A DNA stretch of 64,000 nt from Rhodothermales bacterium (GCA_022825385.1 JAJDWX010000011.1:1-64000), one strand, 5' to 3'. Positions 19,845 to 28,724 are shown, counted from the first letter of the stretch. The notes: generated from the sequence alone by a model not told the origin. Made by a program: numbers and translations.

Positions 19845-20090
19845 CTACGACGAAAACGTGAAGCGGATTACGGCAAAAAAGAAGCCAGTATAAACGACGC
19901 CTGCCCCGATTATCCAGCGCACAAGGCGGACTTCAAGGGCGTTTATTTCGCCGCGTACAAATTCTTTCGAAGCGGCTTCCCCGTGCTTTTGCTCGACGGC
20001 GTTCGCAATGGCTTCGGCTTGTGCTTCGGCCTGTTTCTGGTCAAAGCCTGCGGCGGCGAGGTTCCGGGCAATGGAAAGGGTATCAATCAT
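19845..20090 (-). CDS. DUF1640-like small tail-anchored coiled-coil protein
   Basis: An 81-residue protein with an N-terminal segment on the DUF1640/CCDC90 pattern (LAAAGFDQKQAEAQAEAIA), a short coiled coil, an FVRGEINALEVRLVRW stretch and a C-terminal membrane helix at about 58-76. Such proteins occur in bacteria and phages; their function is not established. Start at the ATG at 20090. It is convergent with the hendecad-repeat gene, 75 bases away, and the two are alike in architecture, so they may be related or work together. Whether the pair is of mobile origin cannot be decided; no integrase is nearby. Confidence 0.65.
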   Translation of the reverse strand: MIDTLSIARNLAAAGFDQKQAEAQAEAIANAVEQKHGEAASKEFVRGEINALEVRLVRWIIGAGVVYTGFFFAVIRFTFSS

Positions 20091-20560
20091 TGTCTTGCCG
20101 CGGGTTTAGGGTGCAGGGTATACGTTCGCTGCCCTGCGCAGTGTTCCCCTGCGCTTGCCCGTAGCGTCGCGCAACTGCTCCCCGACCTGCGGCGGCGTTG
20201 CGAGCTTCAATAGCTTGTTACCTTGCGAGGGATAAAGGGTTTCCGGCTGGTACGTTATCCGTTAAGGTAAAGTTACGCAATTTTCTGGATGCCCTCCCCC
20301 GGATACGCCGATCACAACCCCTTCGCCCGCCGCGTCGCAATCCCCTCCACCCCGCCACGCGCGCCTCGTTGCAATCCGCAGAAACCACTGCGGATTCGGC
20401 GCGTTGTGCACGTGACGCGCCCTTCGGAGGCTGCTGAGGCACGCCCGCTGCGTCATTCCTCATTATATTATTGCGGGGCCGCCACGCTGCCCGCTTCGTC
20501 ATTCCCGGCCGGCGCCCGCCTCGCAAGCCCCACAGCTTCGTGGACTTAATCACCATACCC
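20091..20560. other. Intergenic region with repeats upstream of cysD
   Basis: This 470-base gap holds no supported gene. It contains a perfect 9-bp hairpin at 20373-20396 that recurs, inverted and with a mismatch, at about 62197-62232, and then repeat copy B at about 20416-20563. The left half (20091-20300) would contain the promoter of the minus-strand 81-residue gene, but none is obvious. Confidence 0.6.
20373..20396. repeat. Short hairpin repeat, copy 1
   Basis: AATCCGCAG and CTGCGGATT are perfect 9-base inverted arms around a 6-base loop. The hairpin and its flank (ATTCGGCG) match the reverse complement of 62197-62232, so it belongs to a dispersed repeat. It lies about 20 bases left of repeat copy B. 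Confidence 0.6.
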
Positions 20561-20563
20561 TTG
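20416..20563 (+). repeat. Dispersed palindromic intergenic repeat, copy B (cysD leader)
   Basis: This aligns along its length with copy A at 1-151: CGCGCCCTTCGG, AGGCTG, GTCATTCCTCATTAT, GCTTCGTCATTCC and CAGCTTCGTGGA-TTAATCA all occur in the same order. The arms are more diverged than in copy A. The right end runs into the proposed TTG start of cysD. Confidence 0.7.
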
Positions 20564-21457
20564 CGTAACATTCATCTCGAACGGCTGGAATCCGAAGCCA
20601 TCTACATCATGCGGGAAACGGCTGCGCAATTCGAGCGGCCCTGCTTGATGTTTTCCGGCGGGAAGGATTCGCTCGTCATGGTGCGCCTTGCCCAAAAGGC
20701 GTTCTGGCCCGCGCCCATTCCATTTCCCCTCTTGCATGTAGACACCGGGCACAATTTCCCGGAAACGATCGCGCTGCGGGACCGCCTGACCCGGGAAATC
20801 GGCGCGCGATTGATTGTCCGAACCGTCCAGGATTCCATAGACCAGGGGCGCGTCAAGGAAGAAAAGGGGCCGAACGCAAGCCGCAACCTGCTGCAAATCA
20901 CTACGCTGCTCGACGCCCTCGGCGAACTCAAGACGGACGCCGCGCTGGGCGGCGCGCGCCGCGACGAGGAAAAGGCCCGCGCCAAGGAACGTTTCTTCTC
21001 GCACCGGGACCGTTTCGGGCAATGGGACCCCAAGAACCAGCGCCCGGAATTGTGGCACATTTTCAATGGACGGAAACGGCCCGGAGAGCATTTTCGCATT
21101 TTCCCGTTAAGCAACTGGACGGAACTGGACGTATGGGAATATATTCTCATGCAGGATATCGAAATTCCCTCCATCTACTTCGCCCATGAACGCGAGATCG
21201 TGGAACGGGACGGCGTGTTGCTTGCAAAATGCGATTACGTCTCGTTGGCGAACGGCGAAGCGTGGACGCGCGAAACGGTCCGGTTCCGAACCGTAGGAGA
21301 CATGACCTGCACCGGCGCCATCCGGTCCCCCGCCGCCACGCTGGAAGAAATCATCGAAGAAGTGGCCTCGGCCCGCGTCACCGAGCGCGGCGCCCGCGCC
21401 GACGACCTGCGCTCGGAAGCCGCCATGGAGGACCGCAAAAGACAAGGGTATTTTTAA
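20561..21457 (+). CDS. cysD: Sulfate adenylyltransferase subunit 2
   Basis: The catalytic small subunit of ATP sulfurylase, which with the GTPase CysN makes adenosine 5'-phosphosulfate (APS) from sulfate and ATP. It has 298 residues, near the usual 302. The ATP-PPase loop FSGGKDSLVM is at about 32-41, and the protein ends in the family's MEDRKRQGYF tail. The start is inferred: the family begins HL-x-LE-x-E(A/S)I, which fits a TTG at 20561 (LRNIHLERLESEAIYI). An upstream ATG at 20471 would add 30 residues encoded by repeat copy B. The cysN-cysC fusion follows after 44 bases. Confidence 0.94.
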   Translation: MRNIHLERLESEAIYIMRETAAQFERPCLMFSGGKDSLVMVRLAQKAFWPAPIPFPLLHVDTGHNFPETIALRDRLTREIGARLIVRTVQDSIDQGRVKEEKGPNASRNLLQITTLLDALGELKTDAALGGARRDEEKARAKERFFSHRDRFGQWDPKNQRPELWHIFNGRKRPGEHFRIFPLSNWTELDVWEYILMQDIEIPSIYFAHEREIVERDGVLLAKCDYVSLANGEAWTRETVRFRTVGDMTCTGAIRSPAATLEEIIEEVASARVTERGARADDLRSEAAMEDRKRQGYF

Positions 21458-21501
21458 CGATAATCTGATCCAGACCGCTGCGCGCGGCGCGGCTTCCTTC
21501 A

Positions 21502-23385
21502 ATGGATATACTCCGCTTCACCACGGCAGGCCACGTAGACGACGGCAAATCGACGCTGATCGGCCGCCTGCTCTACGACTCGAAAGCCATCCACCAGGAT
21601 CAATACCAGTCTATCGAGCGCGCCAGCCTCGGACAAGGCGACGGCGCCGTCAATCTGGCCTTGCTCACGGACGGGCTGCGCGCGGAACGCGAACAGGGCA
21701 TCACCATCGACGTCGCCTACCGCTATTTTTCCACCTCGCGACGCAAGTTCATCATTGCCGATACGCCGGGACACATCCAGTATACGCGCAATATGGTGAC
21801 CGGCGCGTCGACCGCCGAACTGGCTATTATTCTGATCGACGCGCGCAACGGCGTACTGCAGCAATCGAGACGGCACGGATTCATCGCTTCGCTGCTTCAG
21901 ATTCCCCACGTCCTCGTGGCGATCAACAAGATGGACCTTGTCGAATATTCCGAAGAAGCCTACCGGAAAATCGTCGGCGACTATCGGGAATTCGCCGAGC
22001 GGCTGGATATTGACGACGTCGTTTTCATTCCCATTTCCGCCCTGAAAGGGGACAACGTCGTCGAGCCCAGCAAACGAATGAATTGGTACCGCGGACCGAC
22101 GATCCTGCACCATCTGGAAACCGTCAAGGTGGGCGCGGGACGAAACGTGGTCGATTTCCGCTTTCCGGTGCAATACGTAATCCGGCCGCATCAGCGTTTT
22201 CGCGGCTACGCGGGCCGCGTGGCGTCGGGATCCATTGCTCCGGGCGAAGACATCGTGGCGCTGCCGTCCGGGCAGGAAAGCCGCATACGCTCCATCGTGT
22301 GCATGGAGCAAGACGTTCAGCGGGCCCGCGCCGGCGATTCGGTCGTGATTACGGTGGAGGACGACATCGATATCGGGCGGGGCGACATGATTGTCCGCCG
22401 ACGCAACAAGCCCCTGGTGACGCGCAGCATCGACGCCGATATATGCTGGATGAGCGAGGAACCGATGAATACGAACCGCCGCTGGATTCTCCAGCATACC
22501 ACCCGCAACGTGCAGGCGGCGGTAGGCAACGTGATTTACCGCATGAATATCGACACGCTGCATCGGGAAACGGCGGACGCCCTGGGCCTGAACGATATCG
22601 GACGCATTGAATTCGAACTGGCGGACCCGCTTTTCGTGGACGCCTACCGGGTCAACCGGGAAACCGGAAGTTTCATCCTGATCGACCCGGACGCCAACAA
22701 CACCGTGGCCGCCGGGATGATTCGCGGCGCGGCGCAACACGTTCCGCCGGTCGGGCGGACGCCCGCCATGGAGCGCCTCGTTTCCCCCGGCGTCGTGTGG
22801 GACGAACTGTTCATTGCGCGCGAGGCCCGCGAACGGCGGCAGGGGCACCAGGCCGCCGTACTCTGGATGACGGGACTGTCCGGCTCGGGCAAATCGACGA
22901 TCGCCCGGGCCCTCGAAAAACGCCTCTTCGAACAAGGGGTCCGCACCATGTCCATCGACGGCGACTACGTGCGGCACGGCTTGTGCGGCGACCTGAGTTT
23001 CTCCGAGGCGGATCGGGCCGAAAACATTCGCCGCGTCGGCGAAACGGCGCGGCTGTGTTTCGAACAAGGCAACATTACCCTTTGCGCCCTTGTATCGCCC
23101 CGCCGCCGGGATCGCGCATACCCCCGGCACGTCATTCCGGAAGATCGTTTCTTCGAAGTGCATGTGGATTGCGACCTGGAAACGTGCAAGCGGCGCGATC
23201 CGAAAGGACTGTACAAAAAAGCCCTCGACAACGAGATTCGCAATTTTACGGGCATTTCAGCCCCGTACGAGCCGCCGGAATACCCGGAACTCCGGCTCCA
23301 GACCGACGCCTTGTCTGTCCAGGAATGCGTGGACCGGATCGTCGCCATGCTTTCGGCGCAAGGCATTATTCCATCCACTGCGTAG
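21502..23385 (+). CDS. cysNC: Bifunctional sulfate adenylyltransferase subunit 1 / adenylylsulfate kinase
   Basis: A 627-residue fusion. The N-terminal part (about 1-420) is the CysN GTPase of the EF-Tu family, with G1 GHVDDGKST (about 10-18), DTPGH (G3) and NKMD (G4), followed by beta-barrel domains. The C-terminal part (about 450-627) is APS kinase, with the Walker A loop GLSGSGKST at about 457-465, DGDYVRHGL and the SPRRRDR segment. It therefore makes APS and then phosphorylates it to PAPS. CysN-CysC fusions are known in other bacteria. It lies between cysD and a transporter in one operon. No PAPS or APS reductase gene is found in the window. Confidence 0.95.
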   Translation: MDILRFTTAGHVDDGKSTLIGRLLYDSKAIHQDQYQSIERASLGQGDGAVNLALLTDGLRAEREQGITIDVAYRYFSTSRRKFIIADTPGHIQYTRNMVTGASTAELAIILIDARNGVLQQSRRHGFIASLLQIPHVLVAINKMDLVEYSEEAYRKIVGDYREFAERLDIDDVVFIPISALKGDNVVEPSKRMNWYRGPTILHHLETVKVGAGRNVVDFRFPVQYVIRPHQRFRGYAGRVASGSIAPGEDIVALPSGQESRIRSIVCMEQDVQRARAGDSVVITVEDDIDIGRGDMIVRRRNKPLVTRSIDADICWMSEEPMNTNRRWILQHTTRNVQAAVGNVIYRMNIDTLHRETADALGLNDIGRIEFELADPLFVDAYRVNRETGSFILIDPDANNTVAAGMIRGAAQHVPPVGRTPAMERLVSPGVVWDELFIAREARERRQGHQAAVLWMTGLSGSGKSTIARALEKRLFEQGVRTMSIDGDYVRHGLCGDLSFSEADRAENIRRVGETARLCFEQGNITLCALVSPRRRDRAYPRHVIPEDRFFEVHVDCDLETCKRRDPKGLYKKALDNEIRNFTGISAPYEPPEYPELRLQTDALSVQECVDRIVAMLSAQGIIPSTA

Positions 23386-23461
23386 CGATCTGGCCCAAGC
23401 CGCAGCCCCGGATTCAACGCGCCGCCCCTGCCTGCTCGCTCCGCCAACCCTCCAGACGCCG

Positions 23462-25228
23462 ATGCCCTGGCAAGCCTGGTTTACCCTTGCAACCGTGCTG
23501 TGCATGATCGTCGCGCTCGCGCGGGAATGGGCGCGGGTGGACGTAACCATTCTGTCGGCGCTGGGCATTCTGCTCATCGCAGGCGTACTCCATCCCGTAG
23601 AGGCGTTTTCGGGCGTCGCATGGGAAACCGTCATTACGATCGCTTCCCTGTACGTAGTGGCCGCAGGCATTCATCAAACCGGCATGCTCGTCTGGATAGA
23701 CCGATGGATGGCCTACCCGGGCGCCGGCGTAACCTCGCTGCTTTTCCGCGTCCTGCCGCCCACGGCCATCTTGTCCGCCTGTCTGAACAACACCCCCGTG
23801 GTGGCCATGCTTATACCCCGGATGCAGGCGATAGCCCGAAAAACCGGCGTGGCGGCGTCGAAACTCCTCATGCCGCTTTCGTTCGCAGCGATCGCGGGCG
23901 GCATGATCACGCTGGTCGGCACCTCGACGAACATTATTGCTTCGGGCCTTATCCGGGAAGCCGGCATGCAGGAATTCGGGCTGTTCGAATTTGCCTGGAT
24001 CGGCTTGCCGGTAACCGCCCTGGCGGTTTTGTACCTGTCGCTTGCGGGACACCGGCTTATGCCAAAGACAACCCCTGCCGAGCGGGACAAAACCGACACG
24101 CTGGATTACCGATTCCGGTTGCGCGTCCCGCACGGCTCGCCCCTCGCAGGCATGTCGATTCAAAAAGCGAATTTGCGGTCGCTGGGCGACGCGTACCTCG
24201 TCTATATTCGTCGCAACCAGCGGGTGATCGGACCGGTCGCGCCAGAAGAAATCCTTCGGGAAGCCGACGTGCTTACCTTTATCGGGCGCATGGACGCGAG
24301 AGAACGCCTCTGCGAGCAGACCGGTTTTGCCATAGACCCTCCCGACGCGGGAACGCATCGCCGGGAAGCGGAGCCGCCGCTTTTTCAGGCCGTGGTTTCG
24401 ACAAATTCGATGCTGGCCGGAAAAACGCTGAAAGAAGTCAACTTCCGGGAGAAATACGATGGGGTGGTCCTGGCCATTCATCGCCGCAACGAATCGATCC
24501 GCGGCGCGCTCGGCAATGTTCCGCTCAAGCCGGGCGACCTCCTTGTCATGGACGCCAAAAAAGGATTCGACCAGCGCTGGCGCCAAAGCCAGGAAGATTT
24601 TTACCTCGTTACGCAAGAAATCCGGGAGCCGCAGCGCATTACCCGAAAAACGGGGGCGCTCCTTGCGATCCTCGGCCTGTTGATCCTGTTCCACATCGTG
24701 GGCCTGCTGCCCCTGGCCGCAGCCGCCTTCGCCGGCGCACTGGTCACGATTCTGATGGGCTTTTTGCGCGGGCCCGCATTGCGCCAGTCGGTGGATATAA
24801 CCGTGGTCCTGACCATTACCGGCGCGCTCGGCATAGGCCACGCGGTCCAGGTAAGCGGGCTGGCGACCGGGCTGGGCCATGCCATCGCCGCCATCCTGCC
24901 GGGCCAGCACCCGATTGCGGCGCTGCTTTTCCTGTACCTCGGCACGATGATCGTCACGGAAATCATTACGAACAGCGCAGCCGTCGTCATCATGATTCCC
25001 GTGGCCCTGGCGACCGCCATCGATATCGGCCTGGAGCCCCGCGCCGTAGCCATGGCCGTAACCATCGCTTCCTCCGCCAGTTTCCTCTCTCCGCTCGGCT
25101 ATCAAACGAACCTGATGGTGATGGGCGCGGGAGGATACCGTTTCCGGGATTATTTCCGGGCCGGCCTGCCGGTCAGCATCGGCGTTATGGCCATCACCCT
25201 CGTCGGCGTATACATGAAATGGCTCTGA
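23462..25228 (+). CDS. SLC13/DASS-family transporter with two RCK_C domains, probable sulfate permease
   Basis: A 588-residue inner-membrane carrier. Hydrophobic helices at both ends enclose a soluble middle with two TrkA_C-type (RCK_C) domains: about 205-285 (SPLAGMSIQKANL... PEEILREADVLTFIG) and about 300-375 (NSMLAGKTLKEVNF... LKPGDLLVMD). The signature segments SLYVVAAGI, NNTPVVAMLIP and a second ITNSAAVVIMIP match the SLC13 and SAC1-like permease layout. Position directly after cysD and cysNC (76 bases) suggests sulfate as substrate; in the same family dicarboxylates are the other main option. The ATG at 23462 fits the first membrane helix; the longer reading overlaps cysNC. Confidence 0.85.
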   Translation: MPWQAWFTLATVLCMIVALAREWARVDVTILSALGILLIAGVLHPVEAFSGVAWETVITIASLYVVAAGIHQTGMLVWIDRWMAYPGAGVTSLLFRVLPPTAILSACLNNTPVVAMLIPRMQAIARKTGVAASKLLMPLSFAAIAGGMITLVGTSTNIIASGLIREAGMQEFGLFEFAWIGLPVTALAVLYLSLAGHRLMPKTTPAERDKTDTLDYRFRLRVPHGSPLAGMSIQKANLRSLGDAYLVYIRRNQRVIGPVAPEEILREADVLTFIGRMDARERLCEQTGFAIDPPDAGTHRREAEPPLFQAVVSTNSMLAGKTLKEVNFREKYDGVVLAIHRRNESIRGALGNVPLKPGDLLVMDAKKGFDQRWRQSQEDFYLVTQEIREPQRITRKTGALLAILGLLILFHIVGLLPLAAAAFAGALVTILMGFLRGPALRQSVDITVVLTITGALGIGHAVQVSGLATGLGHAIAAILPGQHPIAALLFLYLGTMIVTEIITNSAAVVIMIPVALATAIDIGLEPRAVAMAVTIASSASFLSPLGYQTNLMVMGAGGYRFRDYFRAGLPVSIGVMAITLVGVYMKWL

Positions 25229-25257
25229 CGCCTGGCCTGCCCGCCGGCCGCCGCAGG

Positions 25258-26214
25258 CTACGCAACCCGATACGGAATACGCCGGGCGCCCTCGAGTACG
25301 GCCCGCACCGCTTCGGCGCACATTTCCGCCATCTTCAAACGCGTGGCGCGCGTGGCGCTGCCAAGGTGCGGCGCCAGCACAACATTGTCGAGGTCAAGCA
25401 ACCCCGGATGCACCGCCGGTTCCCGCTCGAAAACGTCCAGGCCCGCCGCGCGAATCGTACGGTTGCGCAGCGCCTCCGCAAGCGCTTCCTCGTCCACCAC
25501 GGCGCCGCGCGCCGTATTGACCAGGATGGCCGAGGGTTTCATGCGCGCAAACGCCTCGCGCCCGATGAGGCCCCGACTGGACGCATTCAGATTGCAATGC
25601 AAGGAAATCACGTCGCTCGTCTCCAGAAGCGCGTCAAGCGAAAGGAACCGGGCGCCCAGTTTCTGCTCTACGGACGGATTGGCGCGGGACCGGTTGCAAT
25701 AGCATACGCGCATCCCGAACCCGATAGCCCGCCGCGCCATGGCGGCGCCTATCCTGCCGAGCCCCACGATCCCTATCGCGCCGCCGTTCAGTTCGGCGCC
25801 CAGCATAAGGTCCGCTTCCCATCTCGAAAATTTCCCGTCGCGCACATACCGGTCCGCCGGCGCAATCTGCCGGGCCGCCGCCAGGAGCAACGCAAACGCC
25901 ATATCCGCGGTGGCCTCCGTAAGTACGCCCGGCGTGTTCGTCACCACGACGCCCCGCGCCCGCGCCGCCGCCACGTCAATGTTGTCGTACCCCACCGCAT
26001 ACTGCGCAACCACCTTCACGTCGGGACAAGCGCGCAACACCCGGTCGGTAACCGGATCCGACAAGAGCGTGATCAGGGCGTCGGCCCCTTGCGCAATATC
26101 GATCAGCTGATCCTCCTCCGGCGCTCCGGGAGAAAAACGATGCTGGACGACCTCGTAGCCATCCAGCGGAAACAGCCCTTCGAGCGGCAACGGGCGCGTT
26201 ACGACGATACGCAT
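25258..26214 (-). CDS. D-2-hydroxyacid dehydrogenase, glyoxylate/hydroxypyruvate reductase type
   Basis: An NAD(P)-dependent D-isomer-specific 2-hydroxyacid dehydrogenase of 318 residues. The Rossmann loop is GIVGLGRIGAAMARR (about 150-164), the catalytic Arg lies in VNTARGAVVDEEAL, and the catalytic His in the VLAPHLGSAT segment. The N-terminus (MRIVVTRPL... PLDGYEV) resembles glyoxylate reductase/D-glycerate dehydrogenase; phosphoglycerate dehydrogenase-like activity cannot be excluded, though the ACT domain of SerA is absent. The ATG at 26214 is preferred over an upstream start. It converges with the sulfate operon across a 29-base gap. Repeat copy C lies about 62-112 bases upstream on the same strand. 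Confidence 0.88.
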   Translation of the reverse strand: MRIVVTRPLPLEGLFPLDGYEVVQHRFSPGAPEEDQLIDIAQGADALITLLSDPVTDRVLRACPDVKVVAQYAVGYDNIDVAAARARGVVVTNTPGVLTEATADMAFALLLAAARQIAPADRYVRDGKFSRWEADLMLGAELNGGAIGIVGLGRIGAAMARRAIGFGMRVCYCNRSRANPSVEQKLGARFLSLDALLETSDVISLHCNLNASSRGLIGREAFARMKPSAILVNTARGAVVDEEALAEALRNRTIRAAGLDVFEREPAVHPGLLDLDNVVLAPHLGSATRATRLKMAEMCAEAVRAVLEGARRIPYRVA

Positions 26215-26275
26215 GGTTCGCAAAAGAATCGGGGAAATAACGTGCACAAGAAAACCAAAAGCGGACAAAAAATAC

Positions 26276-26326
26276 AGGATACGCTGATTAAATCCACGAA
26301 GATCAGAGGCTGCGAGGGGCGCGCTG
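26276..26326 (-). repeat. Dispersed intergenic repeat, copy C (hydroxyacid dehydrogenase leader)
   Basis: On the minus strand this 51-base segment matches the right half of copy A, including the CCCCTCGCA, GCCTCTGA and GGATTTAATCAG blocks, with only a few changes. The left half of the element is missing or too diverged to see. It lies in the same orientation relative to the downstream gene as copies A and B. Confidence 0.7.
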
Positions 26327-26417
26327 CGGATACGTTGGGGAAACCGGCAAGGGAAGAGCGGGGTATTGAGGGGCTTGATTATGGCTTCAGGCGATTCCGG
26401 GCGGCAACGCCACTGAA

Positions 26418-27533
26418 ATGAAAATCCTGTTCATCGTGCAGGGGGAAGGGCGCGGGCATCTCACCCAGGCGCTTGCCCTGCAAACCATGCTGCGCAAAGC
26501 CGGGCACGAACTGGTCGGCGTACTTGCCGGAAAGGTAAGCAATCGGGAAATTCCCGCCGTATTCGCCCAGCGGCTTCCCTCTCCGATCCATCGGTTCAGT
26601 TCCCCGGGGTTCAGCATTGGCAAGGAGCAGCGCGCAATCCATTCGCTGGACACGCTCATCGAAAACGTCGGGCGCATCCCTGCCTTTCGGCGCAGCCTGC
26701 AACGTATCCATCAGACGCTCGAAGACGCGCAGCCAGACCTGGCGCTCGCCTTCTACGAACCGATGGCGGGCGTGTACCAGGCGCTCTATCGCCCGGACGT
26801 CCCCTTTGTGGCGGTCGGACATCAGTACATGTTCGACCACCCGATTTACGACTTCGCGCCGGGGCGGACCGTGGACCGCTCGGCCATGCGGCTGTTCACG
26901 CGCCTGACGAGTTTCCGGGCCACATGGAAACTCGCGCTCTCCCTGTATCCGGCGAAGGACCTTCCGGGCGCCCGGCTCTCCGTGATCCCCCCGCTTTTAC
27001 GCGAAGAAGCCCTGAGCCTGCCCGCCACGGTTTCCGACGACCGGTTTTTCCTCATCTACCTCCTCAATCGCGGCTACGCGGAGCAGGTGATCGCATGGAA
27101 CGCAAAACACCCGGCGCAGCGCCTGGAATGCTTCTGGGACAATCCGGACGCCGACGAAGTCGTGCAGCACAGCGACACGCTGCGCTTCAACCAGTTGCAC
27201 GACACCCGATTTCTCGAATTGATGAGCCAGTGCGCGGGCCTGGTGTGCACCGCCGGATTCGAATCGGTTTCCGAAGCGCTCTTCCTCGGCAAACCGATAC
27301 TGGCCGTTCCAGTGGAGGGACACTACGAACAGCTGTGCAATGCGTACGAAGTAGAAAAACTGGGGTGCGGGGTCCGCAGCGAACGATTCGACATGAACCT
27401 CCTGACGCAATTCGTAGCGCGGTACGACCCCGCGCAGAACAACTTTCGGGCCTGGGCGCTCGAAGCGGAAGCGCGCGCGCTCCCTGTTATCGAGGCCGTA
27501 GGCGCCCGGCGCCTTCCCCCGACGAGCGGGTAA
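26418..27533 (+). CDS. Glycosyltransferase of the MJ1255/MurG-like (GT28-type) family
   Basis: A 371-residue protein with a GT-B-like fold. The N-terminus ILFIVQGEGRGHLTQALAL is the glycine-rich first loop of UDP-sugar glycosyltransferases of the MJ1255 type, with GRGH in place of the MurG GTGGH. The C-terminal half has the donor-binding pattern CAGLVCTAGFESVSEALFLGK, then PILAVPVEGHYEQ, typical of the family. No signal peptide. It converges on a sugar nucleotidyltransferase gene with only 2 bases between them. Acceptor and product are unknown; a role in surface glycan or glycolipid synthesis is inferred from neighbours. Confidence 0.8.
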   Translation: MKILFIVQGEGRGHLTQALALQTMLRKAGHELVGVLAGKVSNREIPAVFAQRLPSPIHRFSSPGFSIGKEQRAIHSLDTLIENVGRIPAFRRSLQRIHQTLEDAQPDLALAFYEPMAGVYQALYRPDVPFVAVGHQYMFDHPIYDFAPGRTVDRSAMRLFTRLTSFRATWKLALSLYPAKDLPGARLSVIPPLLREEALSLPATVSDDRFFLIYLLNRGYAEQVIAWNAKHPAQRLECFWDNPDADEVVQHSDTLRFNQLHDTRFLELMSQCAGLVCTAGFESVSEALFLGKPILAVPVEGHYEQLCNAYEVEKLGCGVRSERFDMNLLTQFVARYDPAQNNFRAWALEAEARALPVIEAVGARRLPPTSG

Positions 27534-27535
27534 GG

Positions 27536-28555
27536 TCAGAACCCGTCCGGGAGCGCCAACCCGATCTCCGCGTGATCGCCGACGTTCACCCTGCGCGCGC
27601 CCGGACGCACCTGGGCGTGGCTGCCGATCAGCGAATCGGCCAGTACCGCGCCATGCACCGTGGCGCCGGGAAAAACAATGGACCGCTCCAGCACGGCGCG
27701 GCGTACGTCGGCGCCCGCCTCGATAGAAACGTACGGCCCCACGACCGAATCCGCGACGCGCGCCCCCGGCCCGACGTAGACCGGCGGAACGACCATGCTG
27801 TTTTCCACCTCTCCCAGGCAGGCGCCAGTATCTTCTTTCTCCAGAAGCCGCCGGGTCGTTTCCATCAGGGCGGGAATGGTGCCGCAATCAAGCCATTCCG
27901 AAACGGGCGCGGTCGTAAACGCGTCGCCGCGCTTGATCATACGGTCGAACGCGTCGGTGAGCTGAAATTCCCCGCCCTTCCCCCGCAGGTCGTCGGCGAT
28001 AATCCCCTCGATGGCGCCCCGGAGTTCCCCAAGCTCGCGGACGTAATAAATGCCGACCAGGGCTTCCGTAGAAATGGGTTCGGACGGTTTTTCAACCAGT
28101 TCCACGACCCGGTCCCCCTCCCGCACCGCAACCCCGAACCGGCTGGGATCCTCGATATGCTTCACCATGGCCACCACGTCGGCGCCCCGAAAATCCAGTC
28201 CCGCCTCCATATCGAACACCGTATCCGCAAAAGCCACGACGCCGGGGCCTTGCAGGTAGTCCCGGGCCGCGTCTACGGCATGGGCCGTGCCCTGCGCCGT
28301 TTGCTGTACGGCGAACCGGGGGCGCAGGGCGTGCCGGGCGCATATTTCCCGCAGCATGTCATACGCATTTTCGCCAAAATCCGGCCCCAGCACGAAAACG
28401 CCTTCCTCCAGAGGCGCGGGCAATACGCGCTGGAACGTATCCACGATCCGCTCCACCATGCTGCGTCCGCGAACGGGCAGCAGGGGCTTGGGCGTAACAT
28501 GGGAATGGGGCCGAACGCGCGTACCGCGACCAGCCATGGGAATGACGAGTTTCAT
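27536..28555 (-). CDS. Sugar-phosphate nucleotidyltransferase with C-terminal left-handed beta-helix
   Basis: A 339-residue cytoplasmic enzyme that would form an NDP-sugar from a sugar 1-phosphate. The N-terminus IPMAGRGTRVRPHSHVTPKP is the nucleotidyltransferase signature GxGTRxRP...PKP. VEKPSEP at about 158 and VGIYYVRE match the sugar-binding and metal regions of RmlA/GlmU-like enzymes. The C-terminal ~80 residues are hexapeptide repeats (VADSVVGPYVSIEAGADV). The nearest named types are glucose-1-phosphate thymidylyltransferase and archaeal-type bifunctional UDP-GlcNAc synthases; the sugar cannot be assigned. The stem-loop at 28657-28695 lies upstream but serves the preceding gene. Confidence 0.85.
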   Translation of the reverse strand: MKLVIPMAGRGTRVRPHSHVTPKPLLPVRGRSMVERIVDTFQRVLPAPLEEGVFVLGPDFGENAYDMLREICARHALRPRFAVQQTAQGTAHAVDAARDYLQGPGVVAFADTVFDMEAGLDFRGADVVAMVKHIEDPSRFGVAVREGDRVVELVEKPSEPISTEALVGIYYVRELGELRGAIEGIIADDLRGKGGEFQLTDAFDRMIKRGDAFTTAPVSEWLDCGTIPALMETTRRLLEKEDTGACLGEVENSMVVPPVYVGPGARVADSVVGPYVSIEAGADVRRAVLERSIVFPGATVHGAVLADSLIGSHAQVRPGARRVNVGDHAEIGLALPDGF

Positions 28556-28656
28556 AAATCCGATTCGCTACAGGGCGCGCCGACGAGGCGACGAATGCGC
28601 GCATAATACAGATTTCAGGGGATACGGTTCTTGGAAAATCGCAGAGGCACCCCAGA

Positions 28657-28695
28657 CCCCTCCTCCCGCTTCTCCTGACGAAACGGGAGGAGGGG
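28657..28695 (-). terminator. Stem-loop after the T9SS Calx-beta protein gene
   Basis: CCCCTCCTCCCG (28657-28668) and CGGGAGGAGGGG (28684-28695) are perfect 12-base inverted arms around a 15-base loop, 30 bases downstream of the stop of the minus-strand gene at 28725-31994. There is no T tract after it, so termination may be factor-assisted, or the hairpin may only stabilise the 3' end. Confidence 0.5.
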
Positions 28696-28724
28696 GCATT
28701 CCCCGCAGTCCGCTGGAGAAGCGG

